Positions 21,489-33,256 of a DNA stretch of 64,000 bases are shown here, in pieces. Location: assembly GCA_963989385.1 (NCBI GenBank), contig OZ022502.1, positions 11,237,001 through 11,301,000 on the forward strand, in the 5' to 3' direction. Numbering within the stretch: the first letter of the stretch is position 1; each line of letters starts with the position of its first letter. The DNA is from Ctena decussata (lineage: Eukaryota > Mollusca > Bivalvia > Lucinida > Lucinidae). Below the pieces are notes generated by a model. It had not been told where the DNA came from and made no database searches. It saw only the letters and a program-made list of their open reading frames with translations. The position numbers were made by a program, and so were the translations under genes.

Positions 21489-22189
21489 ACTGAAACCTAG
21501 GTTTGAAGCTCAACTTAGGGTAAAATTTCTTAAACCTAGTTTAAAGATTTATTGTGCATTTGGCATGCCATACCGTTGAACACAAACATGCAGTTTCCCC
21601 AGATCAGAGATCGCCTAATTAGGGGTTCAAACAGTCCTAAAACCTTCCATTTTCTTGTAAGATAATTTCTCTCTATTAGAACAAATGCTGCCGCCATGAT
21701 TTTGAGAATAGTCTCTAATACATTGCAGGTAAATTATCCCACAAGAATCGCACGATAATCGTACGATAATCGTACAGGAAAAACTTCACTCAAAATCACC
21801 CTTAGGTGATTTATCATAAATTTGGAATCTTGTTAATTGGCTGATTTGCTCAAAACTTGGTATATGCTTTTCAGAAAGACAGTAGATAAATGTAATCTAT
21901 TCAAAAGTTAAGTATGAGTATGTTGTGCGATGAAAGAGAAGAAAAAGTGAAATTTACGACTGCCCTTTAGGTATCGTAGATTTGATCGTAAATTGAGTTC
22001 TACGAGGACAATAGTGAAACCGAGATTTTTTTCATGAAAGCGATTTTTGGTCGTAAGATTCTCGTACGATCATCTTACGACGAATTTTAATCGTACGATT
22101 GGTTGTGAACCAGGCCCCTGATCAGATGTCGTATTCTACGGCTTCTCTATTTGTTTTTTTTATGGGACGCTAGGCCACAGTGGAGTAAG

Positions 22190-23160
22190 CATTCAGTGAA
22201 TCAATATAGGGATCAAACATGGTTTTTCATGCATTAACATTTGCCAGGTCCCGAGGGAGATGTTGGAAACCGAGGCCGAAGACCGAGGTTCTCAACCTGG
22301 CAAATGTTAACGCATTGGAAACAAATGTTTGATCGCTGTTATTGCATAAATTCAACGAATTATTAATTAAAATTTGAGAAAAAACTTGGCACTATATTTT
22401 GTCACCGTTTGACAGCAAACGCGCTGGTGCATCTTTTAACTAATACTCGTCTTCCGGGCCCGAGAGCATTCATTCTATTCAAAATGGCTGCCATGATCCT
22501 ATTCAACCTGAATATTTCGGAAAAGTGTCCAAGATGGTCGTTGTAGTTGATGCAACACAGATTGCAAATTAATCCAAAAAGTAGATACCTTGAGCAGTAA
22601 TTTCCATGCAGAACAAGCCTGATCCATTCATATACTATTCTGCAGTTCTTGATTGCTGAAAGCTTCAGATGCACGTTTTCTTAAACACTTATTTACTCTC
22701 CATTTGGCATCGTAAGAATGTAAACAACATCGCTTTAAACCGGAGTCACGACGATGACGTCAGATTACAGTAGTAGTATTTCAATTCTCATATCGACGTT
22801 GACCCCGCACCTCAGCGGAACGAATCCATAGCCGCAGTAACGGGGCGCCGAGCGTCCGTCCATACGTCAGAATATACAAAGGCATGATGACGTTATATAG
22901 TGTCATACATGGGTAGCGCGCCACCAATTTTTGTAATTCGACCGAAACGGGAGAGACAAAGTTGCATGGCGGATTTTTTAGTGGCCCGGCACAAGCATAA
23001 TGAAGGTTCTGCCATCGTGCATCAACAGCGCGTGAAAACCCTTGTTGAAACACGGCTTTTCGCCGGTTGATGCACGTCTGTTAATACCTCTCGGCACTGC
23101 TTTTTATGCAATATCATTGAATCAACCTTAATTCAACGTTATATAAAACGTTGTATAAAG
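22190..23160. mobile_element. Large MITE-like element with terminal hairpin
   Basis: A hairpin at 22230-22314 pairs 'gcattaacatttgccaggt' with its inverse. The following 400 bp recur inverted at 61025-61420, and the far end (22910-23110) recurs inverted at 49570-49775, including 'ttttcgccggttgatgcacg'. Three partly overlapping copies thus define one family. It contains no long frame. Confidence 0.65.
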
Positions 23161-24930
23161 TTTCAACAAAAAATCAGTTGCAGTTTTTATAGGGTGATTC
23201 CCTTTAAAGAGTTCCTTTAAGAGCAGAAAAAACATTTAAAAGAAAGGGCATGGGTCATACTTCGAAGGTTCGGCTACTTAAGCCTCATCAATGACCCTGA
23301 CAAATTAATTATGGCGACGAGATCCAGAGAAAACCATACTGTTATTTCTTTATTTTAATAAGGCAGTCGAGTCAAACACTGATGAGTATCAAACAGGGGA
23401 CCAAATGAATAAAAACCGGTGGTCTAGAATAAGAGTCTAAACCAATCAAAATTTCTGATTTCCCAGAATATACCCCCCTGATTTCAAAGGACAAAAAAAA
23501 AAAAATAGCAAAGCCATCATGTCTTCAGCCAGCCCCGTGCATCACCGAGATGCTCCACGCCACGCCACGCCACGCCGCGTCATAACCAGAATCTTCGCCA
23601 CCCTACACCTACATACCTACCTTCACAAAATAGACAGGTACACATACACACGCAGAGCACCCATCAAAATATGGAATGTAATTAGTACGTTTTCGAGTAT
23701 TTGCGAAAATGCGAGCTTAATTTGCAAATTAGTATTTTTTTTATTTTATTTTTTATGTTAAATGCAGCAATCAAAGCAAGTTCAGTATAAAGTCATACTT
23801 TATCTTCCAACTGACTTTGGTAAATTTTTGCATAACTGTGCGTTTCTTTATTAATGAAAAATGTAGTTCGATTTATATTAACGTATAATGAAATAGCTGA
23901 CAAAATTTCAACTGTGTTTGTTCAGAAGGAAATATTATATTTGTTTAAACAGGAAAAGTTTTATCTTGAATTATTGGTTTACGTGCTTTTATACCTATCT
24001 TAAGTCAATAACTTCAAATATTGGTATAAACTTAATTAGAGTTAGACAGTGAGAAGTTTTGTCACTAGTTTATAGCTGGACATTAAAAGGTTGAAACATT
24101 TTAAGAACTACTTCGTTATTGGTGAGTCTGACAATTTTACTATTTGTTTGTTTATCTATATTTTGTAATTTTTTTTTAAAACAAGAAAAAAAAAGATGTT
24201 GATTTATTCATTTTATCTCATTTCTCTTTTTATCTTTTTTTTTTTTTTTTTGAAAATAGAAATACAGCGCAAAATAATATTAAGAAGTTACTTTCTCTCG
24301 TATTTAGAGTCAGTTGAAGTTGTCTGTCATTTAAAAAATACATCGTGTATCATTCTGATTTTAAAATATCTTTGTCAGTTTAGGCCCACATGATGAAACA
24401 GAAAAGTATATAGGGATGCTTTCCGTTTAACTCATTGTACATATCCAAAAGTTTGTAAAATGTTACCTGGAGTGTATCGTACAGTTCAACAATGAAAACA
24501 TGTCATATACATAGTAATTAAGTTTCTATTTCATATTTGCAGGGCACTGGCAAGCACCATATTTGTACTTATTAGCAGGGTCCATAACCAAAAGTGACAA
24601 TTAGAAACAATAATATTCTAATAGTACAAAAGTTCAAGCCATAGTGTGAAATTGTAGAATTAGATTCGGTGAACTGGATAAAAAGGTCGGAACATTTAAC
24701 AACAATGCATTGTTTTAAAGCAATACTATACGCTTGAAACTGTCCGACAGTCAGAAGAAAACAAAATGTTATAAGCCTAGCCGAAACAAGTCAAGAGGTT
24801 TTGTCCAATTTAAGAGATTGGGTCTAATGTTTTGGAAATTCTAGCATTTCATAGTGAATGTGTATTATCATTTAAGCAGGTTTTTAGCTACAAGAACAAG
24901 AATCTTATCGTGTTTAAGAGCATCCCTCTG
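23161..24930. other. AT-rich upstream region, no repeats recognised
   Basis: This is the largest stretch without a recognised mobile element. It precedes the host gene and may hold its regulatory DNA (inference). T-rich runs occur at 23740-23760 and 24170-24250. Confidence 0.4.
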
Positions 24931-24938
24931 TATAAAAT
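24931..24938 (+). promoter_or_regulatory. TATA box of the three-exon gene
   Basis: TATAAAAT lies 81 bp upstream of the ATG at 25012, which would put the transcription start at about 24960 and leave a 5' leader of roughly 50 nt. Confidence 0.5.
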
Positions 24939-25011
24939 CCCAAGCTTTTTTCTCGGAGCAAAGCCTGTAGAAACTAAGATACGAAACAAACGTAGGTGAT
25001 TTCGACCGGAT

Positions 25012-25270
25012 ATGACATCACAAATACGTAAGCAGAAAACAAGCGACAGTGAAGTGGATAGGTATCTTCAAGAAAGCTGCAGAAGCTATAAAGAGTGTGA
25101 AATTAAGAACAATGCCCGCAGAAACTCCCTACAGAAACGGACACTTGGCATCGAAACTGAAAGAAAGATGGCGAATGCTAATTTGTCGAGAGAGGAAAAA
25201 CAATTACGAGAACAGCTAAAGCAGATGCAAATAGAAAAGGCGAAAAATGATATCATGCATAACATGAGAG
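25012..25270 (+). CDS. Exon 1 of the three-exon gene
   Basis: It codes residues 1-86 plus one base. The donor is GAGAG|GTAATA. The ATG is the first in this frame after the TATA box. The exon is rich in Lys, Arg, Glu and Asn with a coiled-coil tail. Confidence 0.6.
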
Positions 25271-28200
25271 GTAATAATCTTATTCTCTTTATTAATTACT
25301 AGATTTCTTTAATATGCATTCAGACACAGCCTAGAAACGGACATGCCATTTTAGGTCTAGCTTTCCGCAATCAACCAAAATTAGTTTCACGTCTTTGCCG
25401 CAGTCTAACTGAGGTGCGGTGTTTACAGTTTACGCGATGTGCCACGGTGCGGGGTTTCACCCAGGCACACTATGATTCTGGTCGAACGTTCCTCTAGCAG
25501 ACGACATAATCTCAAAGCAAAAATTCGGTACAACTGTTGTGGTTCCACTATGTTACTTGTTCTTACGTTCGCTTATCTGCGGTCATCTAGAATATCGTTG
25601 CCTATATACCTGCCCACTTTGCTTTCTGTTTTGGTCTTGTAAATTCGGCCCAAAACCTAAAAGAGAAAGTAAAAATAGTTGTTACTGTTTTGCGTTCCGG
25701 TTGTCTGTGTCTATGCTTTCGTTCACCTGGGGCCATATTTATAAAACGACTTAAGCCGTTGCTATGCTGTTGCTAAGGCTAAATTTCTATGAAGGAGGTT
25801 CCGTAAAACTATGAAATTTGCTCTGGAGGAACAGTCTTTTTTAGACTGTTCCTCCAGAGCAAATTTCACAGTTGTAGGGAATCTCCTTCGTTGAAATTCA
25901 GCCTTAGCAACTGCATAGCAACCACTTAAGTCGTTTTATAAATACGGTCCCTGATGTGTGAGTGATGTTGTCATTGGGTTTGCTCAATGATCATCTGTCT
26001 GGGAAGAGCTGTTCGATCGGTTTACCGGGCCTGATACGGGAGAAACTGTGACAAACAATTAGGGGAGAGTCGTGTAACTTCGGACAGGCGGGTAAATTCG
26101 GACATACAATTGCAGACAGTGAAAATCCAGGTGAGACGGCTCATAATGAGCCGTTTCATCAGGAGTTTCTCTGTTTGGCCAGTTATTTTTTGTTTTAGTT
26201 CTCAAACACCTCACATATAAAGGAAACAATGTCAGTGTCCGAAATTAATCGCTGTCCGAAATTACCCGACTCTCCCCTACTTTGGAAAGACAAAATACAA
26301 AACTTACCTTGGAAAGACAGACCCACGATACAACAACAACTCCACGTGTTTACCTAATATGGAGATTCTAGTTTGCACGATTCCTGGGCAAATTGTGACA
26401 CAAAATTACCTTGAAAAGAGATAAAAAATGATAAATACGGAGAAGGATAGAAGTAATAAGGCCGATTTCCAATCCCATGATAAAACAACTCATCATCCAT
26501 ATACATACTAAGTTTCAAGTTTCTAGCTTTTACACTTTATGAGAAAACGGACAATTTTTCATATTAACATGCAAAACAGGGAAGAAAAAAAAATGGATAG
26601 AAAATAGAAGAAGAATAAGAGCAATGAACCTGAGTCTCAATCCCGCGATATCAATTCATTCTACGTTTGAAGAATCTACCATGCATAGTTGCTGAGAAAA
26701 CTAGGACAGAAAATTTCCCTGAAAAGAGGGAGAAAAGAGCAAATAAAGGGAGGAATAAGAGCAATGAGCCCGATCTCACAAAACAACAACTCATTGTCCA
26801 TATGTATACCTCGTATCAAGATTATAGCTTCAACAGATCCTGAGAAAAATGACATAAATTTTCACACAAAAGAGTCTTAGGAATTACAGACAGACCAAGT
26901 TTTTCAAAGCGAGACTGTAAAATAATAATAATAATAATAATAATAATAGATATCATTCCTGTAACACTTTGTCAGCTTTACAGGGGCATACTCGCTTAGT
27001 TTGAGTAAATAAGTTGTCATCGAACTTTCATCGTTTATAGGCATTTCTTAAATAGTTGCCAGATCAACACTATTTTTGCAATATATTGCCGCAAGCATTG
27101 TGATACAGCGCGAAAACTTGTACACCTAAATTGCGACATCTGCGAAAGCCAACACTCAGCTCTGCCTACGCATACGCGCAGCCTGATCAGGATCAAAACA
27201 CCTTTCAGGATCGGTTGATGCGCAAGAAGGAGACTAATTAGATTAAGTTGGCGTGAGTCCCCATTTTTGGCAATGACATAAGGCCCATTTTCTTGTAATA
27301 TAGGTCAAACAATCCACGATGTATTATACAAGCTCTCTGTGTTCTAATCAATTTTCACATTTCTTATAGGGTCATTAAAAGAGACGTAAAGGTATAGCGG
27401 GTGTTTTAAATACTTCGATTTTTCATTACAAGTACTTTGAAATAGATTTTATGTCATTTTAAAGGCATTGTGACCTAAACGAGCCACATCTTGTCATTTC
27501 AAACAATGTGGCAATCGTGACAAGCAAAGGCTGTGATCAGACTGCACTTGAGTGCAGTCTGATAAGAGCCTTTACTTGTCACATCAGCCATCTATAGAAC
27601 TGGTCCAAACCATACAGCCAACAGTGGGGCTTCTATAGGTCCGTTGCAAACGAAATGAATGATCTGAATACGGTATCACATTACAAAACTGCGACTTTGT
27701 TGGATGGATGACTTTCGATTTTACATCCTTTTAACAATAACGTTACATGTATTTCAGTTATATCAGGACGATGGAAGGGCGATAATGAAAGGAAGTGTGG
27801 AATGGAACCCCATTTGAAAAGATTTCCGCCTCCGGGTATCGAACTTGGGCCCGCTAGATCAGCAGGCCAGCGCTTATCAAGCCCACAGAGCTACCGGGGC
27901 TCGCTCGCTCGCCTCACTTTGTTAAAACGCAAATGATATGGGGCCCAAAATGTACTTTAGCGGAAACTGTCATATTCGCGTTGCCCGACTCGTCATTATA
28001 GTTGACCTTGTGGGCGGAGAGTGAACATTCCCATACTCCCCGTACCACTCATTTCTCTCCCAATTACCCCCACTTTCCCTTAACCAATATTTTCTTTAGC
28101 CTCCTCCCCCGCCCCCCACTCTCCCACCCAGCCCTCTAGTACTAACTCTCCTTTAGCCATATCTAGCATATTTGTAAGTACAAGTTTTGGCGACAGTCCA

Positions 28201-31200
28201 AATTAGAAACCTGTACACACATTAACAAAAAAAAAAAAAAAAAAAAAAAAAAAAGACTCTGCTAAAGTCTGATGAAAAGTATAGTGTTATAGTCTACTCT
28301 AGTCTATCCCATAATCTTGCGAGGTCGTTGGGGTACCACAGATAACTTTACAACGATCCCTGTCCTCCTAGTCATGTCTTCAGCTGTCTTAATGAGCTGG
28401 CAAAATCCATCCCTGTCATCACTTACAATCCCTTAATATTGTCTTCCTACCTCTTCTTTCGTCCGCCTTTTCTTTTTTTCTTTCACTGTGCCCTGGAGAA
28501 TTGTCTTTGCTAAGCCTGAAGGCCTTGAGACGTGACAAAACCACCTCATTTTCCGTTTCTTGACCAAGATCAGGAGTTCGTCATATTCTCAAATGGCTGC
28601 TTTGTTCTATCTGCGAACATCCTCGTTAGCGACACGGTGCTTGCACGAGATGTTCAGTAACCTGCGATAGCATCTCCTCTCAAAGGTCTGCTTTCTTTTC
28701 TCTAACTCTGCTGTCAAGACCCATGACTCACAGGCATACAGAAATATGGATATGACAAGGGAACGCTCAATTTCACCTTTGATATAAGAGGTATGTTGTT
28801 ATCTCTTCGTATTAGCTTCAGAGCTGCAATGACCTGTGCAATCCTTGAGAGAACCTTCATTTGAGACAATTGCTCCTAGTTACTTGAAGCTTGTAACTGT
28901 TCCAAGCTTCTATCCTTTGATCTTCCCCTCGATGCAATTGGCGCTCTTTGTCATTAGTTGGTCCTCTCAGCACTTACCTCCATCTTATACCTTGTGCAGG
29001 TTTTGTCGAGGCTTTCTACAAGGGCTTCTAGTTCCTGCTGTACCTCAGCTAGAGCGTCTATGTCATCGACAAACCGCAGATTGCTAATGTTTCTGCCGCC
29101 TATGCTAACCTTTCCGTCATGTTCTTCCAGAGCACCAAACATGATATGTTAGGGAAAAAATGTTAAAGAGAGTAGATGAAAGAAGACATCCTTGTCTTAC
29201 TTCAACTGTTGTTCTGAACCATTCTCCTGTCCTGCCATTCATCTGAACTGCGCTTACAACCTTGCCGTGGAGGTGCTCAGTGGTGCAAACTAGACTTTGC
29301 ATTGATTGTGGCCTATAAGGCCGTATGTCGTACCCTGCCAAATGCTTTTCGAAATCTATGAACCCATGGTACAGATTCTGCTGATGTTGAAAGTACTTTT
29401 CACATAGGATTCGGAGGTTGAAGATCTGTTTTGTGGTGCTTCTTCCGGCTCTGAGCCCAGCCTGTTCTACAACCATAATTTCTTCAGCTTGGGGTTTGAG
29501 CCTGTTCAAGATGACTTTAAGCATGATCTTGGATGACTGATGAGACTGATGGTTCTGTAGTTCTGGTAGAGCTATAGGTTGCCCTCTTTAGGGGCTGTAA
29601 TGGCTACTGAGTCCATGGGTTCGGCCATTCTCTTGTTCTCCAGATCTTGTTACATATCTCAGTCAAAATATCAATCATGGTCTCCCCGCCTGCGTGAACA
29701 AGTTCTGCTTATTGTATATATTATCAACTCCGGCAGACTTCCTCTTTTTTCATTGCAGCTACTGCAACCTTAACTTTCTCCCGAAAGATCGGTTGTAGAT
29801 CGTCTTCTGGGTGCTGAGTATCGTAGAGAACTCTATTGTCATCATAACTCTCATGGTTGTATAGCTTCGAGCAACATGCTGTTCATCTACTGAGATTCGT
29901 TTGTTCTTCTGATAAACAATTCCAAGACTTGTCCTGGATAGTTGTGGATCTACCCTGCTTCTCTGAAGCAGAGAGAAAAAGTAGCATAAAAATGCTAAGA
30001 TTTAAGCTGATGTAGTGGACATTTGTTTTTCAGCGAAACAATTATTGTACTTTTGAATGTAAATAATAAGGTCTTCCTTGTATTCGATTATTGATGACCT
30101 AAAAGTTTATCAGACCTCATGTGTCCATTTTAACCTTCAACATGAAGAAAAATGAATCGTTGTCCAGGTCATTAGAAGAGGTACCTTAAACTGAACATTC
30201 GACATAAGTTTGACTCATATGCGCAGTCTGATGAGAGTCTTTTTCGTTGCCTCAACAATCTATGGATCCTGAGAAATTTAAATAGCGGGCAGCGAAGATT
30301 TTGATCAGGATGCGCATTCTGATCTCAGTCTTCGATGTTCGCACATACTACAGAGGTCTTTTTTCACGATGCATCCAAAGTATTAAAGTTTTTATCTTGT
30401 CTTATAAATTTGGAACAGAGGCGAACCCTTAATCTGATAATTTCAAGGGTTTTTAAGCAAGGCCTTAGTTTGGGTATTTGTTGACGAGTGTTTCAAGATT
30501 AATTGAATATTTCTTTAATACAAAAATCATAAACCACATCAAATACTTGCGTCTCCAAAACATACATTTAGGCACGAGCGTGGTAGTACTTCGTAACGTT
30601 GCGATTTTCCATACAGTTACTTTTAGAAATAGATTGCTAATTTTATGAATGAATTATTATCCTAAGGAATCAGTTTTTAACGTTAGGGCAGAGTGTTAAC
30701 TACAGAATTAACATTCTGCCCTGAAAGTTAACATAAACTCTTCCCTGTGTTTACCATTCTGCTCTTCACGTTAACAATTATTATATTAAACTGTAGATAC
30801 TTTATGGTTAGATTACAAGATGCGTGAGATTGTTAACTTATGTAATTGTTTTAACTTAAGTAGTCTACTCAAGTCAATACTGTAGCTTTCTGCTCAAGTC
30901 AATACAGAAGCATCATCTAGAAAAAGTTTGCCCACTTGTTTCCAGGATGTGGGGTGGTGGAGGCTATCGCTGGATGGCATAAAGTGCACGCTTAACTTCA
31001 AAACTTTGTCACATTTCAAGAGAGGTATTGTTTTCCTGCATATTCCGGCCCAAGCATATGTTATCTTTAGGTGATTTATGTTTCAGTCGGCATCTGCAAT
31101 AAACAAACAGAGTATGCACACAAATTTGTAATTTGTTAAACCGGTTTCATTGATAACAACTGAACGTTGAATGCAGTCTAGTGCAGGTGAAGCCATGTGT

Positions 31201-33256
31201 AAATTTATAGGCAGCCAATACTGTTCTAAGTAGATTTACAAGGGTTGGTGTAATGAAAATTTTCTTTAGTCCTTTTTTTAAATAGTGAACTCATTACTAA
31301 TTCTGTTATCACCATTATTAGTACTTGTATAACATGCTGTACCATTATAGCTTGCTCTTATATCTTACACATATCTCTCCTCCTCACTCAATTCTTATAC
31401 CTCTGTTTTCCCCACCCAAGTAGTTTAGGTTCTGTAGGCCGCAATATGATACAGTGTACCCCTCTCCCTTCTTATATTCTTTCATTTAGCCACACATCTG
31501 TACTCCTGCACAACTCGTTTAGTATATTATTATTGATACGCCATATGTTATGTTTTCTGTATTCTGTATGCATGTACTCATATGTCAATATGTATTGACC
31601 TGAGTTTAATAAAGTGCTAGTTGAGTTGAGTTGTTATAATGAGGAATCTGGGGCCGTATTCATAAAACGACTTAAGTGGTTGCTATGCTGTTGCTAAGGC
31701 TAAATTTCTTTGAAGGAAATTCCCTACAACTATGCAATTTGCTCTGGAGGAACAGTCTTACAAAGACTGTTCCTCCAGACCAAATTTCATAGTTGTAGGG
31801 AATCTCCTTTATAGATATTTAGCCTTAGCAACCGCATAGCAACGACTTAAGTGGCTTTATGAATACGGCCCCTGTGTTTCCATGATGTGTGCTGGCTACA
31901 CACTTCCCCCCACCCTTTCCCCAAGACAAAAAGAGGAATAATAAAAAAAAGTTGACAGCTTTTTCTTTCTGAGCCAAAACTTTTTTTGAAATGGAATGTT
32001 TATTATTTTTTTTTGTACAGAACAATATTAATGTCTTTCTGAAAAGATCGTTTTATTTGTTTTTAATTCTCTGTTTTAAGAAATGAAAGACAAGAGGGTC
32101 GCTTCACACATTAACCACACGAAAACTAGCCATGCGATTCCTACAGAGCCATATCCTGTGACTTTCTTAGCCAACAATTCAGCTTCGCTGGACCCAGAGA
32201 AATCAGGTAGGCATGTATGTAAGATCAGATAAGGTCTTGTGTGTACTAGCCGATGTCATTTCGAACCACTGAGTTGTTGTTATGTGATGAAAACGTTTCT
32301 CTCTGGTTCTCTCGCTGTCTGTCCGTCTGTTTTGCTCTGTGTGTCTGTCCGTCTGTCTGTCTTTATGTCTCTCTATAACTCTCTCGAACACTTTTCCATT
32401 CTCCAATACCAATGACGTCATATTTCTGTTATCACAGCAACTTGATAGTTCATACTGATGTCAAAAAACGTCATCAAGACACCATTCTGTCAAGGTACTA
32501 TGCACAGCAGCTGTTAGTACCACAGCTACTGTGCTGTGTTTGCCATGCTCCGCAATTTTTTTAATGACATTATAAATTTTTTTTTCAACAGAAACTGCAG
32601 ATTTTCTACAACAAGGAACTATTCTCAAGTCATTTAATTCCGTTTTTTTAGTAATGCAAGCGACAGCTTGTCCAGTCTGACTTACGTAGGTTTGTTGAAG
32701 GCACCGGTAGATATTACGTACTTTTCATGTTTTCTCATCTTGCAATTTTTGAAGAATATACATGTCACATATGCATGTTAGATCATAGTATTCTGTCATT
32801 TCAGGTAGAGCTTACGCTAACAGCAGGCGAAGACGACAATCTAAGGAATATGAAGATTTGTCTCTTGAAGATACAGGGTCAAGGTTACTTCTCAGCATCG
32901 ATGAAGATTCGGAATTAACCGGCGGTCACCGTAGGAGAGTATATTCTATGTCGTCTGCACAAAAACCAACGTATAAGACACATCTTGGTGTTGGCAGTAA
33001 TTCCTCTTCCCCACGGACCTCCCCCGGGCTGAGACGAAAAATTTCAAGTGCAAAACGTGGGCAAACGGGCACTAATTCTAATGGATCTTCAAGAGAAAGC
33101 TTAAATACTGGTAGCGTTACATCCCTTGAGGAACTCCACTGGGTCGGTGACCCGGAAGCTATTCATTCGGTGCGCAGAGCGCGCAAAACTGTTGAAGACC
33201 AAGAACTTGAATCGGAGTTGTATAAATTGACTCATTCAAAACCAAAAAAGAGTTGA
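25012..33256 (+). CDS. Three-exon host gene, 278-aa coiled-coil/Ser-rich protein, function unknown
   Basis: The model joins 25012-25270, 32081-32206 and 32805-33256 (837 nt). Each intron begins GT and ends AG, and both junctions are phase 1, so the frame stays open across 837 nt. Residues 40-87 are charged and heptad-like (EEKQLREQLKQMQIEKAK), suggesting a coiled coil. Residues 130-145 are very basic (SRRRRQSKEYED). About 175-230 is Ser/Gly/Arg-rich, and the C-terminus is Lys-rich. There is no signal peptide or membrane segment. A TATA box precedes it. Intron 1 (6.8 kb) holds MITEs, a SINE and a decayed LINE; intron 2 is 598 bp. A LINE sits 136 bp after the stop, probably in the 3' UTR. I recognise no family. 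The product is probably nuclear or cytoskeletal, which is a guess. It could have further exons. Confidence 0.6.
25728..25953. mobile_element. Full-length palindromic MITE in intron 1, copy 1
   Basis: CTGGGGCCATATTTATAAAA opens and the near-inverse closes. The two halves pair over about 110 bp around 'aacagtcttttttagactgtt'. The second copy is at 31649-31874 in the same intron. Confidence 0.85.
26062..26277. mobile_element. Mariner-like MITE, TA duplication
   Basis: GGGGAGAGTCGTGTAACTTC opens and GTAATTTCGGAC-type inverse (..ACCCGACTCTCCCC) closes. TA is on both sides (26060-26061, 26278-26279). Subterminal 'ttcggaca' repeats occur in both arms. A TA duplication fits Tc1/mariner-type mobilisation. 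Confidence 0.75.
26395..26880. repeat. Three diverged tandem units of about 165 bp
   Basis: Units share 'gaaaagag', 'aataagagcaatgagcc(c/t)', 'aacaactcat' and 'gagaaaa'. They are strongly diverged. Located in intron 1. Confidence 0.5.
26920..26948. repeat. (ATA)n microsatellite
   Basis: About ten uninterrupted AAT/ATA units in intron 1. Confidence 0.9.
27704..27905 (-). mobile_element. tRNA-derived SINE in intron 1
   Basis: It has a 'ttggatggatga' tail, core 'gtatttcagttatatcagg' and 'gtggaatggaaccccattt', and head 'gatcagcaggccagcgctta'. It lies on the strand opposite to the gene. Confidence 0.65.
28229..28254. repeat. Poly-A tract
   Basis: About 26 consecutive A. It lies just outside the decayed LINE and may be an independent homopolymer. 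Confidence 0.8.
28285..29975 (-). pseudogene. Decayed RTE-like LINE, reverse transcriptase region, in intron 1
   Basis: On the minus strand, reading 29975 down to 28285 in several frames, one sees the RT amino-terminal part ('VHAGGETMIDILTEICNKIW'), then EQAGLRAGRSTTKQIFNLRI and FIDF, then VRQGCLLSSTLFNIF, RFVDDIDALAE and a basic C-terminal tail with GLAKTILQGTVK. The catalytic ADD has become VDD. There are several frameshifts and stops, and a deletion after FIDF. A better-kept relative is at 62757-63690. RTE assignment is provisional; jockey/CR1-like is the alternative. It is antisense to the host gene and is not functional. Confidence 0.8.
30000..31300. other. Intron sequence, no clear element
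   Basis: Short hairpins related to the GATCAG-type MITEs occur near 30218-30330, and an imperfect 'gcagagtgttaac' inverted pair near 30688-30770. Nothing else is supported. Confidence 0.35.
31310..31633 (+). mobile_element. Probable LINE 3' end with (GTTGA)n tail
   Basis: The stretch is C/T-rich, then 'gagtttaataaagtgc' and a short GTTGA tandem tail (31620-31633). A polyadenylation-like AATAAA directly before a 5-bp tandem tail is typical of CR1/RTE-type 3' ends. No coding part is kept. Confidence 0.4.
31649..31874. mobile_element. Full-length palindromic MITE in intron 1, copy 2
   Basis: CTGGGGCCGTATTCATAAAA opens and the near-inverse ..GAATACGGCCCCTG closes. It is the same family as 25728-25953. 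It lies about 200 bp before exon 2. Confidence 0.85.
32081..32206 (+). CDS. Exon 2 of the three-exon gene
   Basis: The acceptor is TTCTCTGTTTTAAG after a pyrimidine-rich stretch; the donor is TCAG|GTAGGC. It codes residues 87-128, ending PEKS plus one base. The length is 126 nt, so skipping it would keep the reading frame. Confidence 0.55.
32290..32390. repeat. CT/GT-rich simple repeat in intron 2
   Basis: Degenerate 'gtctgtccgtctgt' and 'ctctcg' units. Confidence 0.7.
32805..33256 (+). CDS. Exon 3 (terminal) of the three-exon gene
   Basis: The acceptor is CTGTCATTTCAG. The exon codes residues 129-278 and ends in TGA at 33254-33256. It contains the SRRRRQS basic stretch, a Ser-rich segment with SSPRTSPGLRRK (possible phosphorylation sites, inference) and a Lys-rich end. 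It continues the exon 2 frame exactly. Confidence 0.6.

Larger units (their letters stand above)
19684..22120. mobile_element. Tandem 2.4-kb element T2
   Basis: CTGGGGCCTGTTTCACAA opens and TTGTGAACCAGGCCCCTG closes. It is colinear with T1 with differences of a few percent. Its private insertion is the 737-bp hAT-like MITE at 20752-21488. It lacks T1's TTAA MITE and SINE, so it preserves both pre-insertion sites. Flank comparison gave no clear target duplication. Confidence 0.7.

Noticed and set aside
21337..21579. Frame coding repeated GRNVRGRNV peptide
   Set aside because: It is the 15-bp minisatellite of the hAT-like MITE; 15 bp is a multiple of three, so it stays open by design.
28836..29152. 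Plus-strand frames near 29 kb
   Set aside because: Antisense shadows of the decayed LINE.
32727..32918. Plus-strand frame of 63 codons starting before exon 3
   Set aside because: It overlaps exon 3 in another frame and starts in intron 2; the spliced frame is longer and phase-consistent.
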